Positions 18,141 through 26,226 of a stretch of 64,000 bases of DNA are shown here, one piece after another. Below the pieces are notes generated by a model. It had not been told where the DNA came from and did no database searches. It worked only from the letters and a program-made list of their open reading frames with translations. Each line of letters opens with the position of its first letter. Positions within the stretch are counted from its first letter, which is position 1. Position numbers and translations under genes: made by a program. Source of the DNA: Jejuia sp047345485 (GTDB lineage: Bacteria; Bacteroidota; Bacteroidia; Flavobacteriales; Flavobacteriaceae); the NCBI RefSeq assembly GCF_047345485.1, contig NZ_JBLFEN010000001.1, forward strand, positions 310,001 to 374,000, read 5' to 3'.

Positions 18141-18240
18141 NNNNNNNNNNNNNNNNNNNNNNNNNNNNNNNNNNNNNNNNNNNNNNNNNNNNNNNNNNNN
18201 NNNNNNNNNNNNNNNNNNNNNNNNNNNNNNNNNNNNNNNN
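18141..18240. other. Assembly gap of 100 N
   Basis: Exactly 100 ambiguous bases, the conventional length for a gap of unknown size. It is flanked on both sides by the same 88 bp. Confidence 0.99.
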
Positions 18241-18275
18241 AGCTTCACTGTAAAGTGGAGCTTTTTTGTTTTAAG

Positions 18276-18529
18276 ATGAATCATTACACATACATATTAT
18301 ATTCAAACGCTTTAAATCGCTATTATGTTGGTTTTACAAGCGGTACGTTGCAGGAAAGATTACATAAGCAAATACAAACCACAAAGGCTATACAGGGAAA
18401 ACAAATGATTGGGTTGTGGTGTATTTAGAATCTTATGAAACAAGAACTGCTGCTTATGCTAGAGAACGTGAAATAAAGAAAAAAAAGTCAAGGATTTACA
18501 TTGAAAAACTAATCCGTTCAGCTGGTTAG
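18276..18529 (+). pseudogene. GIY-YIG nuclease, frameshifted
   Basis: Small single-domain GIY-YIG nuclease (UPF0213-like). From the ATG at 18276 the frame reads YILYS...RYYVGFTSGTLQERLHK and then hits a TAG at 18426-18428. Moving frame by one base near 18370 restores a good continuation, NHKGYTGKTNDWVVVYLES then TRTAAYAREREIKKKKSR, ending at TAG 18527-18529. One lost base (for example C in CACAAT) explains it and would give 84 residues. The last codons, RSAG-stop, are read from the D arm of the tRNA-like sequence that follows. It may be a real decay mutation or a base error beside the gap. Confidence 0.75.
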
Positions 18530-18581
18530 GACATTCCGCTTAAAAGCGGAACGGTCGAAGGTTCGAATCCTTCAGGGCTCA
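18507..18581 (+). pseudogene. Broken tRNA (tRNA-like remnant)
   Basis: The D arm (GTTC, AGCTGGTTA, GGAC), an anticodon-like arm TTCCG/CGGAA with an abnormal 8-base loop CTTAAAAG, a perfect T arm and the 3' acceptor strand AGGGCTC are present. The 5' acceptor strand is not: bases 18507-18513 do not pair. Bases 18552-18595 are identical over 44 bp to the 3' part of tRNA-Arg and its terminator (18018-18061). No functional tRNA is expected. Confidence 0.7.
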
Positions 18582-18582
18582 C

Positions 18583-18620
18583 AAAAAGCTTCACTAGAAA
18601 TAGTGAGGCTTTTTTGTTTT
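18583..18620 (+). terminator. Terminator after the tRNA remnant
   Basis: AAAGCTTCACTA pairs with TAGTGAGGCTTT and is followed by a T run; a variant of the hairpin at 18049-18080. The sequence from here to 18706 shows no gene. Confidence 0.7.
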
Positions 18621-18706
18621 ATTTGTTATCTATTAGAAGCTTAATTTGTGAATATATGATTATACGTTTTATCAATTAGGATAGTGTACGCATACACGTG
18701 TAATTT

Positions 18707-19063
18707 TTAGTTAATATCCGAACTATTAATGTCCACTCTAAAACATTGCTCTTTACCGAGATAATTAGGGTCTCCATGTTTTTCAGACCAAAACCCATCC
18801 AGTACATCTTTAGAAATACATTTGTAAACTACAACGCCTTTAAATGTTTTATTATCGTTCTTGTAGTTAAAGTTTATTACAAGAATGTTATCTTTAAAAA
18901 AACCATAGCCAAATTGCTCTTGAGTGTTATTAATTACCCATTTAGCTCTAATCCTATTGTTTTCGTCAAGTTCTAAATGCAACGTACCTTTATAGGTGTT
19001 TAATTCAGCATTTTGATTATGTCCTGTTACCGTATATGTTCCTACTAATTCTTCAATAATCAT
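18707..19063 (-). CDS. Hypothetical protein, beta-rich
   Basis: A 118-residue protein without signal peptide or membrane segment. It alternates short beta-like strands (ELVGTYTVTGHN, GTLHLELDENNRI, GYGFFKDNILVINFNY, FKGVVVYKCI), which suggests a small barrel such as a lipocalin- or avidin-like fold; this is only a shape argument. I do not recognise the family. Its ATG overlaps the TGA of the upstream methyltransferase gene by four bases (ATGA), so it is probably translated with it and may be functionally linked. Confidence 0.65.
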   Translation of the reverse strand: MIIEELVGTYTVTGHNQNAELNTYKGTLHLELDENNRIRAKWVINNTQEQFGYGFFKDNILVINFNYKNDNKTFKGVVVYKCISKDVLDGFWSEKHGDPNYLGKEQCFRVDINSSDIN

Positions 19064-20238
19064 ACTTTCTCAGTGATTATAATAATTTTGGTTTCATTTG
19101 CATCTGTAGTGAAAAACAAATAGAGATCTCCACCGTCTTTAATTTTGGTTTTCTTTCTAAGTTTTGCTACAGTTTCAGGAAAATTTCTAGTAGTAATGTT
19201 GGCTTTAGTAATATGCAGTTTCTTTAAAGCCTGCTTACTGTAAATTATAACATTTTGAATTTTAAGTACTCTCCCAGGAAAAGTAAGTAAGGTTTCACTT
19301 GTATATAAATGCGAATGTTTATGAAGTTTAAAAACAGATAGTTGATGAGCAACCTGATTAAAGCCACCCGCCTTTAAAATAGCTGCATTGGGTTCGTATA
19401 AATACTGTAATGGTTTATTATAACGTGCATTTTGCAGTTTTTCATCATTAAAATTAAACTCAAAATAATGATTAGTTTTTGGTTTAATATTTATTGTTTT
19501 TATAGAAATTTCATCATTGTACCCTTTTTTTAAAACCCACAACAACTCTTTTACCTCATTATTTACTGCTATAACATGAATAGATTTTACATGTTTTAAC
19601 TCATTAATACCCACGGAAATATCTAATAATGGTGATATTTTTATTAAAATATTATTGGAACGTTTAAATAATAACTCCAAATGTGCTGGCACATTGGGCA
19701 TACAATCATTGAGAAAGAATACTTTGCCTTTACTATCATGCCGTCTTGATGGATCAATATAAATCCAATCAAAATACTCAGAATTATCTTTTAAATAAGC
19801 AATACCGTTGGTAGATATAGTTTCAATATTTGAAACATTAAACTGCTTAAAATTATGATTTACAATATGGGATAGTTTTTGATTAATTTCACAATGCTTT
19901 ACAATGTTAAATTGTTTAGAAAAGTAAAAGCAATCTATACCAAAACCACCTGTAAGATCAATGATATTATGTCCTTTAATTAAACCAGACTTATATTTTG
20001 CAGTAACCTCAGAGGACGTTTGTTCAATATTAAGCTTATTAGGGTAATAGATGTTTTTAGTATTAAACCATAAAGGTAGTTTACTTTTAGCACGTTTTTT
20101 AGCCTCAATTTGCGCTATTATTTCAGAAGTTTTAACATCATAAAAATTGGTGCCTTTAAGAAGTAAACTAGAAATATCTGAATTTAAATTTAAATCTATA
20201 AAATCTTGAATTTCAATATTTAAAATACGTTTATTCAA
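19060..20238 (-). CDS. THUMP-like domain class I SAM-dependent methyltransferase
   Basis: A 392-residue protein. The middle holds a Rossmann methyltransferase: motif I IIDLTGGFGIDCFYFS binds SAM, and DWIYIDPSRRHDSKGKVF (DPxRR) resembles the catalytic region of RNA N-methyltransferases. The C-terminal third (FPGRVLKIQNV...KANITTRNFPETVAKLRKK) fits the THUMP-like domain described with Porphyromonas PG_1098-type proteins. An rRNA or tRNA target is likely but unproven. The start is TTG at 20238, seven bases after the AI-2E transporter gene, and the stop overlaps the small hypothetical gene. Confidence 0.82.
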   Translation of the reverse strand: MNKRILNIEIQDFIDLNLNSDISSLLLKGTNFYDVKTSEIIAQIEAKKRAKSKLPLWFNTKNIYYPNKLNIEQTSSEVTAKYKSGLIKGHNIIDLTGGFGIDCFYFSKQFNIVKHCEINQKLSHIVNHNFKQFNVSNIETISTNGIAYLKDNSEYFDWIYIDPSRRHDSKGKVFFLNDCMPNVPAHLELLFKRSNNILIKISPLLDISVGINELKHVKSIHVIAVNNEVKELLWVLKKGYNDEISIKTINIKPKTNHYFEFNFNDEKLQNARYNKPLQYLYEPNAAILKAGGFNQVAHQLSVFKLHKHSHLYTSETLLTFPGRVLKIQNVIIYSKQALKKLHITKANITTRNFPETVAKLRKKTKIKDGGDLYLFFTTDANETKIIIITEKV

Positions 20239-20245
20239 ATAAAGA

Positions 20246-21334
20246 CTATAAGTTTTTTGTTAGCTTTTTTACAATTTTATTTTCTGATAAAAAAGCTTTT
20301 AAAATAACTTTAATTGCAGTGTAAGCTGGTACAGCAATAATTAAACCGATGACACCAAATAATATACCAGTGATAAGAATAACTAAGAAAATTTCTAAAG
20401 GATGAGATTTCACACTTTTTGAAAAAATGACGGGTTGACTTCCAAAGTTATCTACCAATTGCCCAATTATAAATACAAGTAAAACCCAAAACGTTTTTGG
20501 TAAAATTACGTCGCTAAAACTTTCACCTAAATTACTAGTCATAGTTAAGGTTAACATTAATACAACTCCAATTACTGGACCTACATAAGGAATTAAATTT
20601 AGCAACGCACATAAAAATGCTATTACAACTGCGTTTTCTACACCAATTATCAATAAACCTATCATGTAAATAATAAATAGAATAAGTATTTGGAAAATAA
20701 GACCAACAAAATAGCGAGATAGTAAATCTTTAATTTTGGTAGAAGAGGTTTTCCAGCGCGATTCTTTTCCAACAGGAATAAAGGTAAGTATACCATTTTC
20801 AAACAATCTACTATCTTTTAAAAAGAAAAATGAAATAAATAACACTGAAAATAAGCCAATACTAAAACTGCCTAAACCACTTAAAATTGAATTTAGAAAA
20901 TCTGGAATTAACGCAAAATCTATTTTAGAAAGTAAGTTAGAGTCTTTTAGAGATTCTTCTACATCAATTTTATGTAAATCAAAATAGGTTAAAATTTCTA
21001 TATACAAATTTTCAATACTACCTTGTAATTCGTCTATATTTAACAACGATAAATTCTGACCTTGTTCAATTATTAAAGGAATAAAAAGACCAACCAAACC
21101 AAAAAATATACCTAGCAGTACTACCATTGTTACCACAACTGCTATGGTATTTTTAAATTTTAATTTTCGTTCTAAAAATAAAACTATTGGCCTACCAATT
21201 AAAGATATTACAGCAGCTATAGAAATATAACCAATTACTGATCTAATTTCATATAGAAAATAGAGTAGTAGTGCAACACCACATACAATGGCTATTGCTC
21301 TTAAAATTCCGTTAGCTATGGTGTTTGATTTCAT
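20246..21334 (-). CDS. AI-2E family transporter
   Basis: A 362-residue polytopic membrane protein with the family layout: two or three N-terminal helices (IAIVCGVALLLYFLYEIRSV, IAVVVTMVVLLGIFFGLVGL), a soluble insert, then five helices. The conserved ALLNLIPYVGPVIGVVLMLT segment and GQLVDNFGSQPVIFSKSVKS are diagnostic of the AI-2E/PerM family. The start is taken as the ATG at 21334 because the longer frame (to 21388) would overlap the TrmH-family gene. Members have been linked to autoinducer export or Na+/H+ antiport; the substrate here is unknown. Confidence 0.87.
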   Translation of the reverse strand: MKSNTIANGILRAIAIVCGVALLLYFLYEIRSVIGYISIAAVISLIGRPIVLFLERKLKFKNTIAVVVTMVVLLGIFFGLVGLFIPLIIEQGQNLSLLNIDELQGSIENLYIEILTYFDLHKIDVEESLKDSNLLSKIDFALIPDFLNSILSGLGSFSIGLFSVLFISFFFLKDSRLFENGILTFIPVGKESRWKTSSTKIKDLLSRYFVGLIFQILILFIIYMIGLLIIGVENAVVIAFLCALLNLIPYVGPVIGVVLMLTLTMTSNLGESFSDVILPKTFWVLLVFIIGQLVDNFGSQPVIFSKSVKSHPLEIFLVILITGILFGVIGLIIAVPAYTAIKVILKAFLSENKIVKKLTKNL

Positions 21335-21353
21335 GTTGTAAATATATAAAGTT

Positions 21354-21854
21354 TTACAACAATTGTTTAGTAATTTCGTAAAGTGCAATGTTTGTGGCTT
21401 GTACTACATTCATACTGCTATTTTGTCCAAACATTTCAATATGAATTATAGCATCTGCTATTTGAAGTATGGATTGTGTTACTCCAAAATTTTCATCACC
21501 AATAATAAGTGCTATTGGTTTATTATTTAAAAATTTATGGTGACTGATTGATTTACTTTTTGATGTGATTTCTAACGCAATAATTTCAAAATTGTCTTTT
21601 TTTAATTGTGTTACAGCCGCTAAAGCAGAGGACTCTGTTTTGTAATGCACTATTTTTTCAGTAGCTCTAGATGTTTTTTTCATCTTTCTACCTAATGGAA
21701 TATTTTCTCCACATAGGATAAGTTGTTCTACACCAAAAGCATCACATATTCTAAACAAACTACCAATATTTGGTGCATTGGTAACATTATCACAAACTAA
21801 CACAATAGGAAATGTTTGTTTTTTAAAAGAGGTATTGTAATGAGTGAGTTGCAT
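21354..21854 (-). CDS. TrmH/SpoU family RNA 2'-O-methyltransferase
   Basis: A 166-residue catalytic SPOUT domain without extra RNA-binding domains. The three SpoU motifs are present: VCDNVTNAPNIGSLFRICDA (motif 1), ALIIGDENFGVTQSIL (motif 2) and MFGQNSSMNVVQATNIALYE (motif 3), which form the trefoil-knot SAM site. It would methylate a ribose 2'-OH in tRNA or rRNA; the exact position cannot be predicted. The ATG at 21854 overlaps the stop of the small membrane protein gene (TAATG). Confidence 0.9.
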   Translation of the reverse strand: MQLTHYNTSFKKQTFPIVLVCDNVTNAPNIGSLFRICDAFGVEQLILCGENIPLGRKMKKTSRATEKIVHYKTESSALAAVTQLKKDNFEIIALEITSKSKSISHHKFLNNKPIALIIGDENFGVTQSILQIADAIIHIEMFGQNSSMNVVQATNIALYEITKQLL

Positions 21855-22030
21855 TAACGAGAAATAGTAACAGATTTATGTATATCAAGTAAAAAATATA
21901 TAAATATCATAAGACCTAAAATATAAATAATAACTTTTACAATTACTTTAAGTAATTTTTTGGGAGAATAATCATAGTGTGTATCAACTTCAAAAAAGAA
22001 TTCAATAAATATGATTAAGACATCTTTCAC
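21854..22030 (-). CDS. Small membrane protein, GTG start
   Basis: A 58-residue ORF starting at GTG (22030), directly after an in-frame TAG, and ending in a TAA that shares one base with the TrmH-family start. The N-terminal half is charged and aromatic (KDVLIIFIEFFFEVDTHYDY, then SPKKLLK) and the second half is one long hydrophobic segment (VIVKVIIYILGLMIFIYFLL). It fills the otherwise empty space between DUF4159 and trmH in the same direction with tight spacing on both sides, which argues it is real. I recall similar short proteins next to SpoU genes in flavobacteria but know no function. Confidence 0.65.
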   Translation of the reverse strand: MKDVLIIFIEFFFEVDTHYDYSPKKLLKVIVKVIIYILGLMIFIYFLLDIHKSVTISR

Positions 22031-22040
22031 CTAAATATTA

Positions 22041-22709
22041 TTAATTCTCAAATGCATACTTAACAATATTTGCACCCATTTTAAGTGCTTTTTGGCGTAC
22101 ATCTTCAGGATCATTATGTACTTCGGGATCTTCCCATCCATCACCTAAATCACTTTCAAAGGTAAATAATAACACCAATCGGTCTTTATCAAAAATACCT
22201 AAAGCTTGTGGGCGCTTTCCATCATGCTCATGTATTTTAGGTAATCCATTGGGAAATTTATATGCAATATTAAATATTGGGTGTTTAGATGGTATCTCTA
22301 CCAATTCTGTATTTGGAAATACTTTTTTTAATTCTTTTTTTAAAAAAGGTGCCATTCCATAATTATCATCAATATGTAGAAAACCTCCAGAAATCAAATA
22401 ATTACGAAGATTTTCTGCATCATCTTCACTAAAAAATACGTTACCATGACCCGTCATATGTAGCAAAGGATATTGAAAAATATCAGAACTACCAGTTTCA
22501 ACAGTTTGTGGTTCAGTAGAAATTTTAGTTTTTATGTTTTGGTTACAGAATGTAATTAAATTAGATAATGCTGTAGGATTGCTATACCAATCGCCACCGC
22601 CTTTGTATTTTAAAACAGCAATATCTTGTGATAACATATTAGTTGTTAAAAACATGCTAAAAAACACGGATATTGTAAGATTTTGAATGAATTGACTACT
22701 AAAAATCAT
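22041..22709 (-). CDS. DUF4159 domain protein
   Basis: A 222-residue exported protein, signal peptide ending near TTNMLSQ. The mature part is a single alpha/beta DUF4159 domain: LKYKGGGDWYSNPTALSNL, LLHMTGHGNVFFSEDDAENL, GFLHIDDNYGMAPF, then FTFESDLGDGWEDPEVHNDP. The fold resembles glutamine-amidotransferase or ThuA-like domains, and members are found near gliding and secretion genes in Bacteroidota, but no activity is established. It is divergent from the DUF1223 gene with only 25 bp between starts, so promoters must overlap. The small membrane ORF follows 10 bp downstream. Confidence 0.85.
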   Translation of the reverse strand: MIFSSQFIQNLTISVFFSMFLTTNMLSQDIAVLKYKGGGDWYSNPTALSNLITFCNQNIKTKISTEPQTVETGSSDIFQYPLLHMTGHGNVFFSEDDAENLRNYLISGGFLHIDDNYGMAPFLKKELKKVFPNTELVEIPSKHPIFNIAYKFPNGLPKIHEHDGKRPQALGIFDKDRLVLLFTFESDLGDGWEDPEVHNDPEDVRQKALKMGANIVKYAFEN

Positions 22710-22734
22710 AGTTTCAAAAATATAAAGAATTATT

Positions 22735-23463
22735 ATGCAAAAGTTATTTTTAGGATTATTTATACTATTAACTTCATTATATATTTCAAAACCTGCTATA
22801 GATAATCCACCTTTAGTGGTATTAGAATTATTTACCTCGCAAGGTTGCTCCAGTTGCCCGCCAGCAGATGTTTTATTAGAGCGTGTAGAAGCAGAGTATG
22901 CAGATAAAGTGATAACATTATCATATCATGTTGATTACTGGAACTATATAGGCTGGAAAGATCCTTTTAGCAGTTCGGTATTTAGTGATAAGCAGCGTAC
23001 TTATGGTAATAAATTTTTGAGCAACTCCATTTATACACCCCAAGTTGTTGTTAATGGTAAAACTCATTTTGTAGGCTCTGATACTAATGATATGCGCAGT
23101 AATCTTAACACCTACATAAAGGAGTTGCCTACAAATACAGTTAATTTATCTAATATAAAAAAAGAAATAAATACGTTAACACTAAATTATGCTGTAAATG
23201 GTGAAACAACTAACAAAAAATTAAGATTAATAATAGCCATTAAAGAGCGCACCACAAAAGTAAATCGAGGAGAAAATAGAAGTAGGACTTTAAAAAACAC
23301 AAATATTGTAGTTAAAGAAAAGTTGATAGCATTAGATTCTAAAACCGGTACAGCAAATTTAGATATCCCAAATATTATTGAAAGTAATGACGAACTATTG
23401 GTTGTGGCCTTGGTAGTATCTAAAAACTTAGATATTACTGGTGGTACTCAAATAGCTTTATAA
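22735..23463 (+). CDS. DUF1223 thioredoxin-like protein
   Basis: A 242-residue exported protein with an N-terminal signal sequence. It is a thioredoxin-fold DUF1223 member: ELFTSQGCSSCPPADVLL carries the CxxC pair Cys38 and Cys41, and YTPQVVVNG supplies the cis-Pro loop. Conserved YHVDYWNYIGWKDPF is typical of the family. The second half is a beta-rich domain. A periplasmic redox role is plausible; the partner is unknown. Its stop overlaps the end of the convergent rsmE gene by 6 bp. Confidence 0.88.
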   Translation: MQKLFLGLFILLTSLYISKPAIDNPPLVVLELFTSQGCSSCPPADVLLERVEAEYADKVITLSYHVDYWNYIGWKDPFSSSVFSDKQRTYGNKFLSNSIYTPQVVVNGKTHFVGSDTNDMRSNLNTYIKELPTNTVNLSNIKKEINTLTLNYAVNGETTNKKLRLIIAIKERTTKVNRGENRSRTLKNTNIVVKEKLIALDSKTGTANLDIPNIIESNDELLVVALVVSKNLDITGGTQIAL

Positions 23464-24165
23464 CTCATTAACAAAAGCTACAGAATGACACGCCACAATT
23501 GCAGCAGTTTCAGTTCGCAATCTGGTATCACCTAAAGCTACTGGCTGGTATTCTTTTTTTAAAGCTAACTCAATTTCGTTTTTACTAAAATCACCTTCTG
23601 GTCCTATAAGTATAGTCGTATTCAATTTTGGTGCTAATTTGCTTTTTAAGGATGCTTTTTTTGAGTTTTCACAGTGTGCTATAAAAAGTTGTCCCTCAAT
23701 GTTTTGTGCCATAAAATCTTTAAAGGTAATGGCATCATTTAATTTTGGTAAGTAACAATTTAAGGATTGTTTCATGGCAGATTGTAAAATACGCTCAAAC
23801 CGTTCAAGTTTCACAACTTTACGCTCGCTGTGTTCGCAAATAATAGGCGTTATGGTATCTACACCTATTTCGGTAGCTTTTTCTAAAAACCATTCGTAGC
23901 GGTCGTTCATTTTAGTAGGCGCAACAGCTAAATGTAAGTTATAAAAACGCTTTGATTGTTTTTCTTTTGAAACAACTTTAGCGGTACATTTATTATTCGA
24001 AATAAATTCTATTTTGGCAGTAAATAACCAGCCCTTGCCATTTGTTATATAAAGTATATCGCCGATAGATTTTCGCAATACCTTAATAATATGCCTACTT
24101 TCTTCTTTAGAAAAAGTAAATACATCAGCGTTTTCTGTAATGTCAATACTGTAAAATAGTTGCAT
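23458..24165 (-). CDS. rsmE: 16S rRNA m3U1498 methyltransferase RsmE
   Basis: A 235-residue SPOUT methyltransferase that N3-methylates U1498 of 16S rRNA. Features include an N-terminal PUA-like part (HIIKVLRKSIGDILYITNGKG), the LAVAPTKMNDRYEWFLEKATEIGV stretch, RFERILQSAMKQSLNCYLP, and the C-terminal knot ILIGPEGDFSKNE with LGDTRLRTETAA, which binds SAM. Length and motifs agree with RsmE throughout. The start ATG at 24165 is two bases from the stop of the parvulin gene, so the two are likely cotranscribed. Confidence 0.94.
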   Translation of the reverse strand: MQLFYSIDITENADVFTFSKEESRHIIKVLRKSIGDILYITNGKGWLFTAKIEFISNNKCTAKVVSKEKQSKRFYNLHLAVAPTKMNDRYEWFLEKATEIGVDTITPIICEHSERKVVKLERFERILQSAMKQSLNCYLPKLNDAITFKDFMAQNIEGQLFIAHCENSKKASLKSKLAPKLNTTILIGPEGDFSKNEIELALKKEYQPVALGDTRLRTETAAIVACHSVAFVNEL

Positions 24166-24167
24166 TA

Positions 24168-24803
24168 TTATATGGGTTCTACAATTTTTAGAACTTTAAT
24201 CTCAGTAATATCTTTTGGTGCAAAGGTTTTTAATACTAAATAATACGAGTTTGTAGAGTTAATATCAACATTATAGATGGTATCTAAAGTATGATTGTCT
24301 TTAATTAAGGTACTTTCAAATTCTGAGTTTACATCATCTGTAGTAAACCAACCTGTATCGCCACCTTTATTTGCATTATTATCCATGGAATATTGGTTAG
24401 CAAGTGCATTAAACGGAATACCATTATTATACTTCTTAATTAGCGTTTCTCGTAATGTATTGATACTTTCTAAACTATATTCATTACCGTCTAAAAAGAT
24501 ATAAGAAACCCTATGGTACGTATTTTTTGTTTTTTCTAAAATTTTATATAGTATTTTTTCTGATGCAGCCTTTTCAGATTTTACCTGTCCTTTTTCTAAT
24601 TTAAAAAGGGTTTTTGCAAGTTGTGTTTTGTGTTTTGCTTCATTAAAGGTGAATATTTTACTATTAAACGCATATTTGTCTTTTACAAATTGTTTTGCTT
24701 GCTCATGTGTTTCAATACTCGAAAGTGTTGCTTCTGTGCTAGTTTGAGCATTCATCACTAATAGAGATGCAGAAAAAATGAAAGTAAGTAGGTATTGTTT
24801 CAT
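24168..24803 (-). CDS. Parvulin-type peptidyl-prolyl isomerase
   Basis: A 211-residue exported foldase candidate. The ATG at 24803 is preferred because it places a signal peptide (MKQYLLTFIFSASLLVMNAQ) at the very N-terminus; an ATG at 24860 would add 19 polar residues. The C-terminal half is a parvulin (PpiC/rotamase) domain with YHRVSYIFLDG, FNALANQYSMDNNANKGGD, TGWFTTDDVNSEFESTL. The central sequence TQLAKTLFKLEKGQVKSEKA is linker-like. Periplasmic location expected. Client proteins unknown. Confidence 0.83.
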   Translation of the reverse strand: MKQYLLTFIFSASLLVMNAQTSTEATLSSIETHEQAKQFVKDKYAFNSKIFTFNEAKHKTQLAKTLFKLEKGQVKSEKAASEKILYKILEKTKNTYHRVSYIFLDGNEYSLESINTLRETLIKKYNNGIPFNALANQYSMDNNANKGGDTGWFTTDDVNSEFESTLIKDNHTLDTIYNVDINSTNSYYLVLKTFAPKDITEIKVLKIVEPI

Positions 24804-24901
24804 GGTATTATATTTAAAGTTTTTCAAATTTAAATTTTTAACCACGTTGTAAGTTTTCATACTTAAGAAGTTTTTAAGAATTTATTGTTTACAACTTTAA
24901 A

Positions 24902-24921
24902 ATCCCCAATAATTTGGAGAT
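24902..24921 (-). terminator. Possible terminator after tsaD
   Basis: Read on the minus strand: ATCTCCAA and TTGGGGAT around ATTA (one G-T pair), followed by TTTTAAA. It sits about 80 bp beyond the tsaD stop. Confidence 0.4.
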
Positions 24922-25003
24922 AATAATTTAACTTAATTTTTATATTAGATTAGGGATTTCTTTAATAAAAAAAAGAGGTGCTAATCGTGTTATGCAACAA
25001 ATT

Positions 25004-26026
25004 CTAAATCTTCAATCTTGCTGAAGCCATAATATCTTGTGCTGCAAAATCTCCCTCTAAAAACTTTAAATATCCAACAACAGCAATCATAGCAGCATTA
25101 TCTGTAGTGTATTCAAATTTAGGCACATAGGTTGTCCAGCCAAATTTTTGCTCTCCAGCTTTTAATGCGTTTCTAATACCAGAATTTGCAGAAACACCAC
25201 CGCCAATAGCAATATGTGTAATGCCTGTTGTTGCTGTAGCTTTTTTTAGTTTATCAATTAAAATACCAATAATTGTGTATTGAATAGAAGCACAAATATC
25301 GTTAAGGTTTTCTTCAATAAAATTAGGGTTTGCTTTAGTTTGTTTTTGTATAAAGTAAAGTATAGCGGTTTTTAAACCAGAAAAGCTAAAGTTTAATCCA
25401 TCAACTTTTGGCTTAGTAAAAGCGAATGCCTTTGGATTACCTAACTGTGCACGTTTATCAATTTCTGGTCCTGCTGGATAGCCTAAGCCTAAAATCTTTC
25501 CGCTTTTGTCATAAGCCTCACCAACAGCATCATCTATGGTTTCACCAATTACAGTTATGTCAAAATAATTTTTAACATGTACTATTTGGGTGTGGCCACC
25601 AGAAATAGTCATGGCTAAAAATGGAAATGGCGGTGATGCAAAATCGGCTTCTTCTATAAAATGTGCTAATATGTGTGCTTGCATATGGTTAACATCAATT
25701 AGAGGGATGTTTAAACCATAGGCTAACGATTTTGCAAAAGATGTGCCTACTAGTAAACTTCCCATTAACCCAGGGCCTCTTGTAAATGCAATAGCGCTAA
25801 GTTGGTTTTTTGTAATTCCAGCTTTTTGTAGCGCTTGGTCAACAACAGGAACAATATTTTGTTGGTGCGCTCTAGAGGCTAATTCTGGTACTACACCACC
25901 ATAATCCTCATGTATTTTTTGACTAGCAACAACATTGCTTAAAACCTTACCATTATGCATAACAGCAGCAGATGTATCATCACAAGACGACTCAATACCA
26001 AGAATATAAATATTTTGTTTAGCCAT
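25004..26026 (-). CDS. tsaD: tRNA N6-adenosine threonylcarbamoyltransferase TsaD
   Basis: Transfers the threonylcarbamoyl group from TC-AMP to A37 of ANN-decoding tRNAs, with TsaB and TsaE. At 340 residues it is the family length. ASKHA-fold motifs: GIESSCDDTSAAV (10-22), metal ligands His114 and His118 in NHMQAH, FTRGPGLMGSLLVG, GGGHTQ-like ISGGHTQIV and AIGGGVSANSGIR. It is divergent from the tamB-like gene, an arrangement seen in many Bacteroidota. Confidence 0.96.
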   Translation of the reverse strand: MAKQNIYILGIESSCDDTSAAVMHNGKVLSNVVASQKIHEDYGGVVPELASRAHQQNIVPVVDQALQKAGITKNQLSAIAFTRGPGLMGSLLVGTSFAKSLAYGLNIPLIDVNHMQAHILAHFIEEADFASPPFPFLAMTISGGHTQIVHVKNYFDITVIGETIDDAVGEAYDKSGKILGLGYPAGPEIDKRAQLGNPKAFAFTKPKVDGLNFSFSGLKTAILYFIQKQTKANPNFIEENLNDICASIQYTIIGILIDKLKKATATTGITHIAIGGGVSANSGIRNALKAGEQKFGWTTYVPKFEYTTDNAAMIAVVGYLKFLEGDFAAQDIMASARLKI

Positions 26027-26226
26027 TACTAAATATTAGGCACAATAATTGTTAATTTTGGAAACAAGATAAATAACCAATTTTTGTTATAATTTTACAA
26101 CTACAAAATTAGGTATTATTTCAGTATTATTATCCTAAGTGTTGTGTTAAGTTATTAATTGTTTAATTAATTTGAAGTATTAAAAAAGCACTCAAAATAT
26201 TATATAAAGTTTTAGCAATAATACTA

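Noticed and set aside
21335..21388. N-terminal extension of the AI-2E transporter
   Set aside because: It overlaps the TrmH-family gene and adds polar residues before a normal membrane start.
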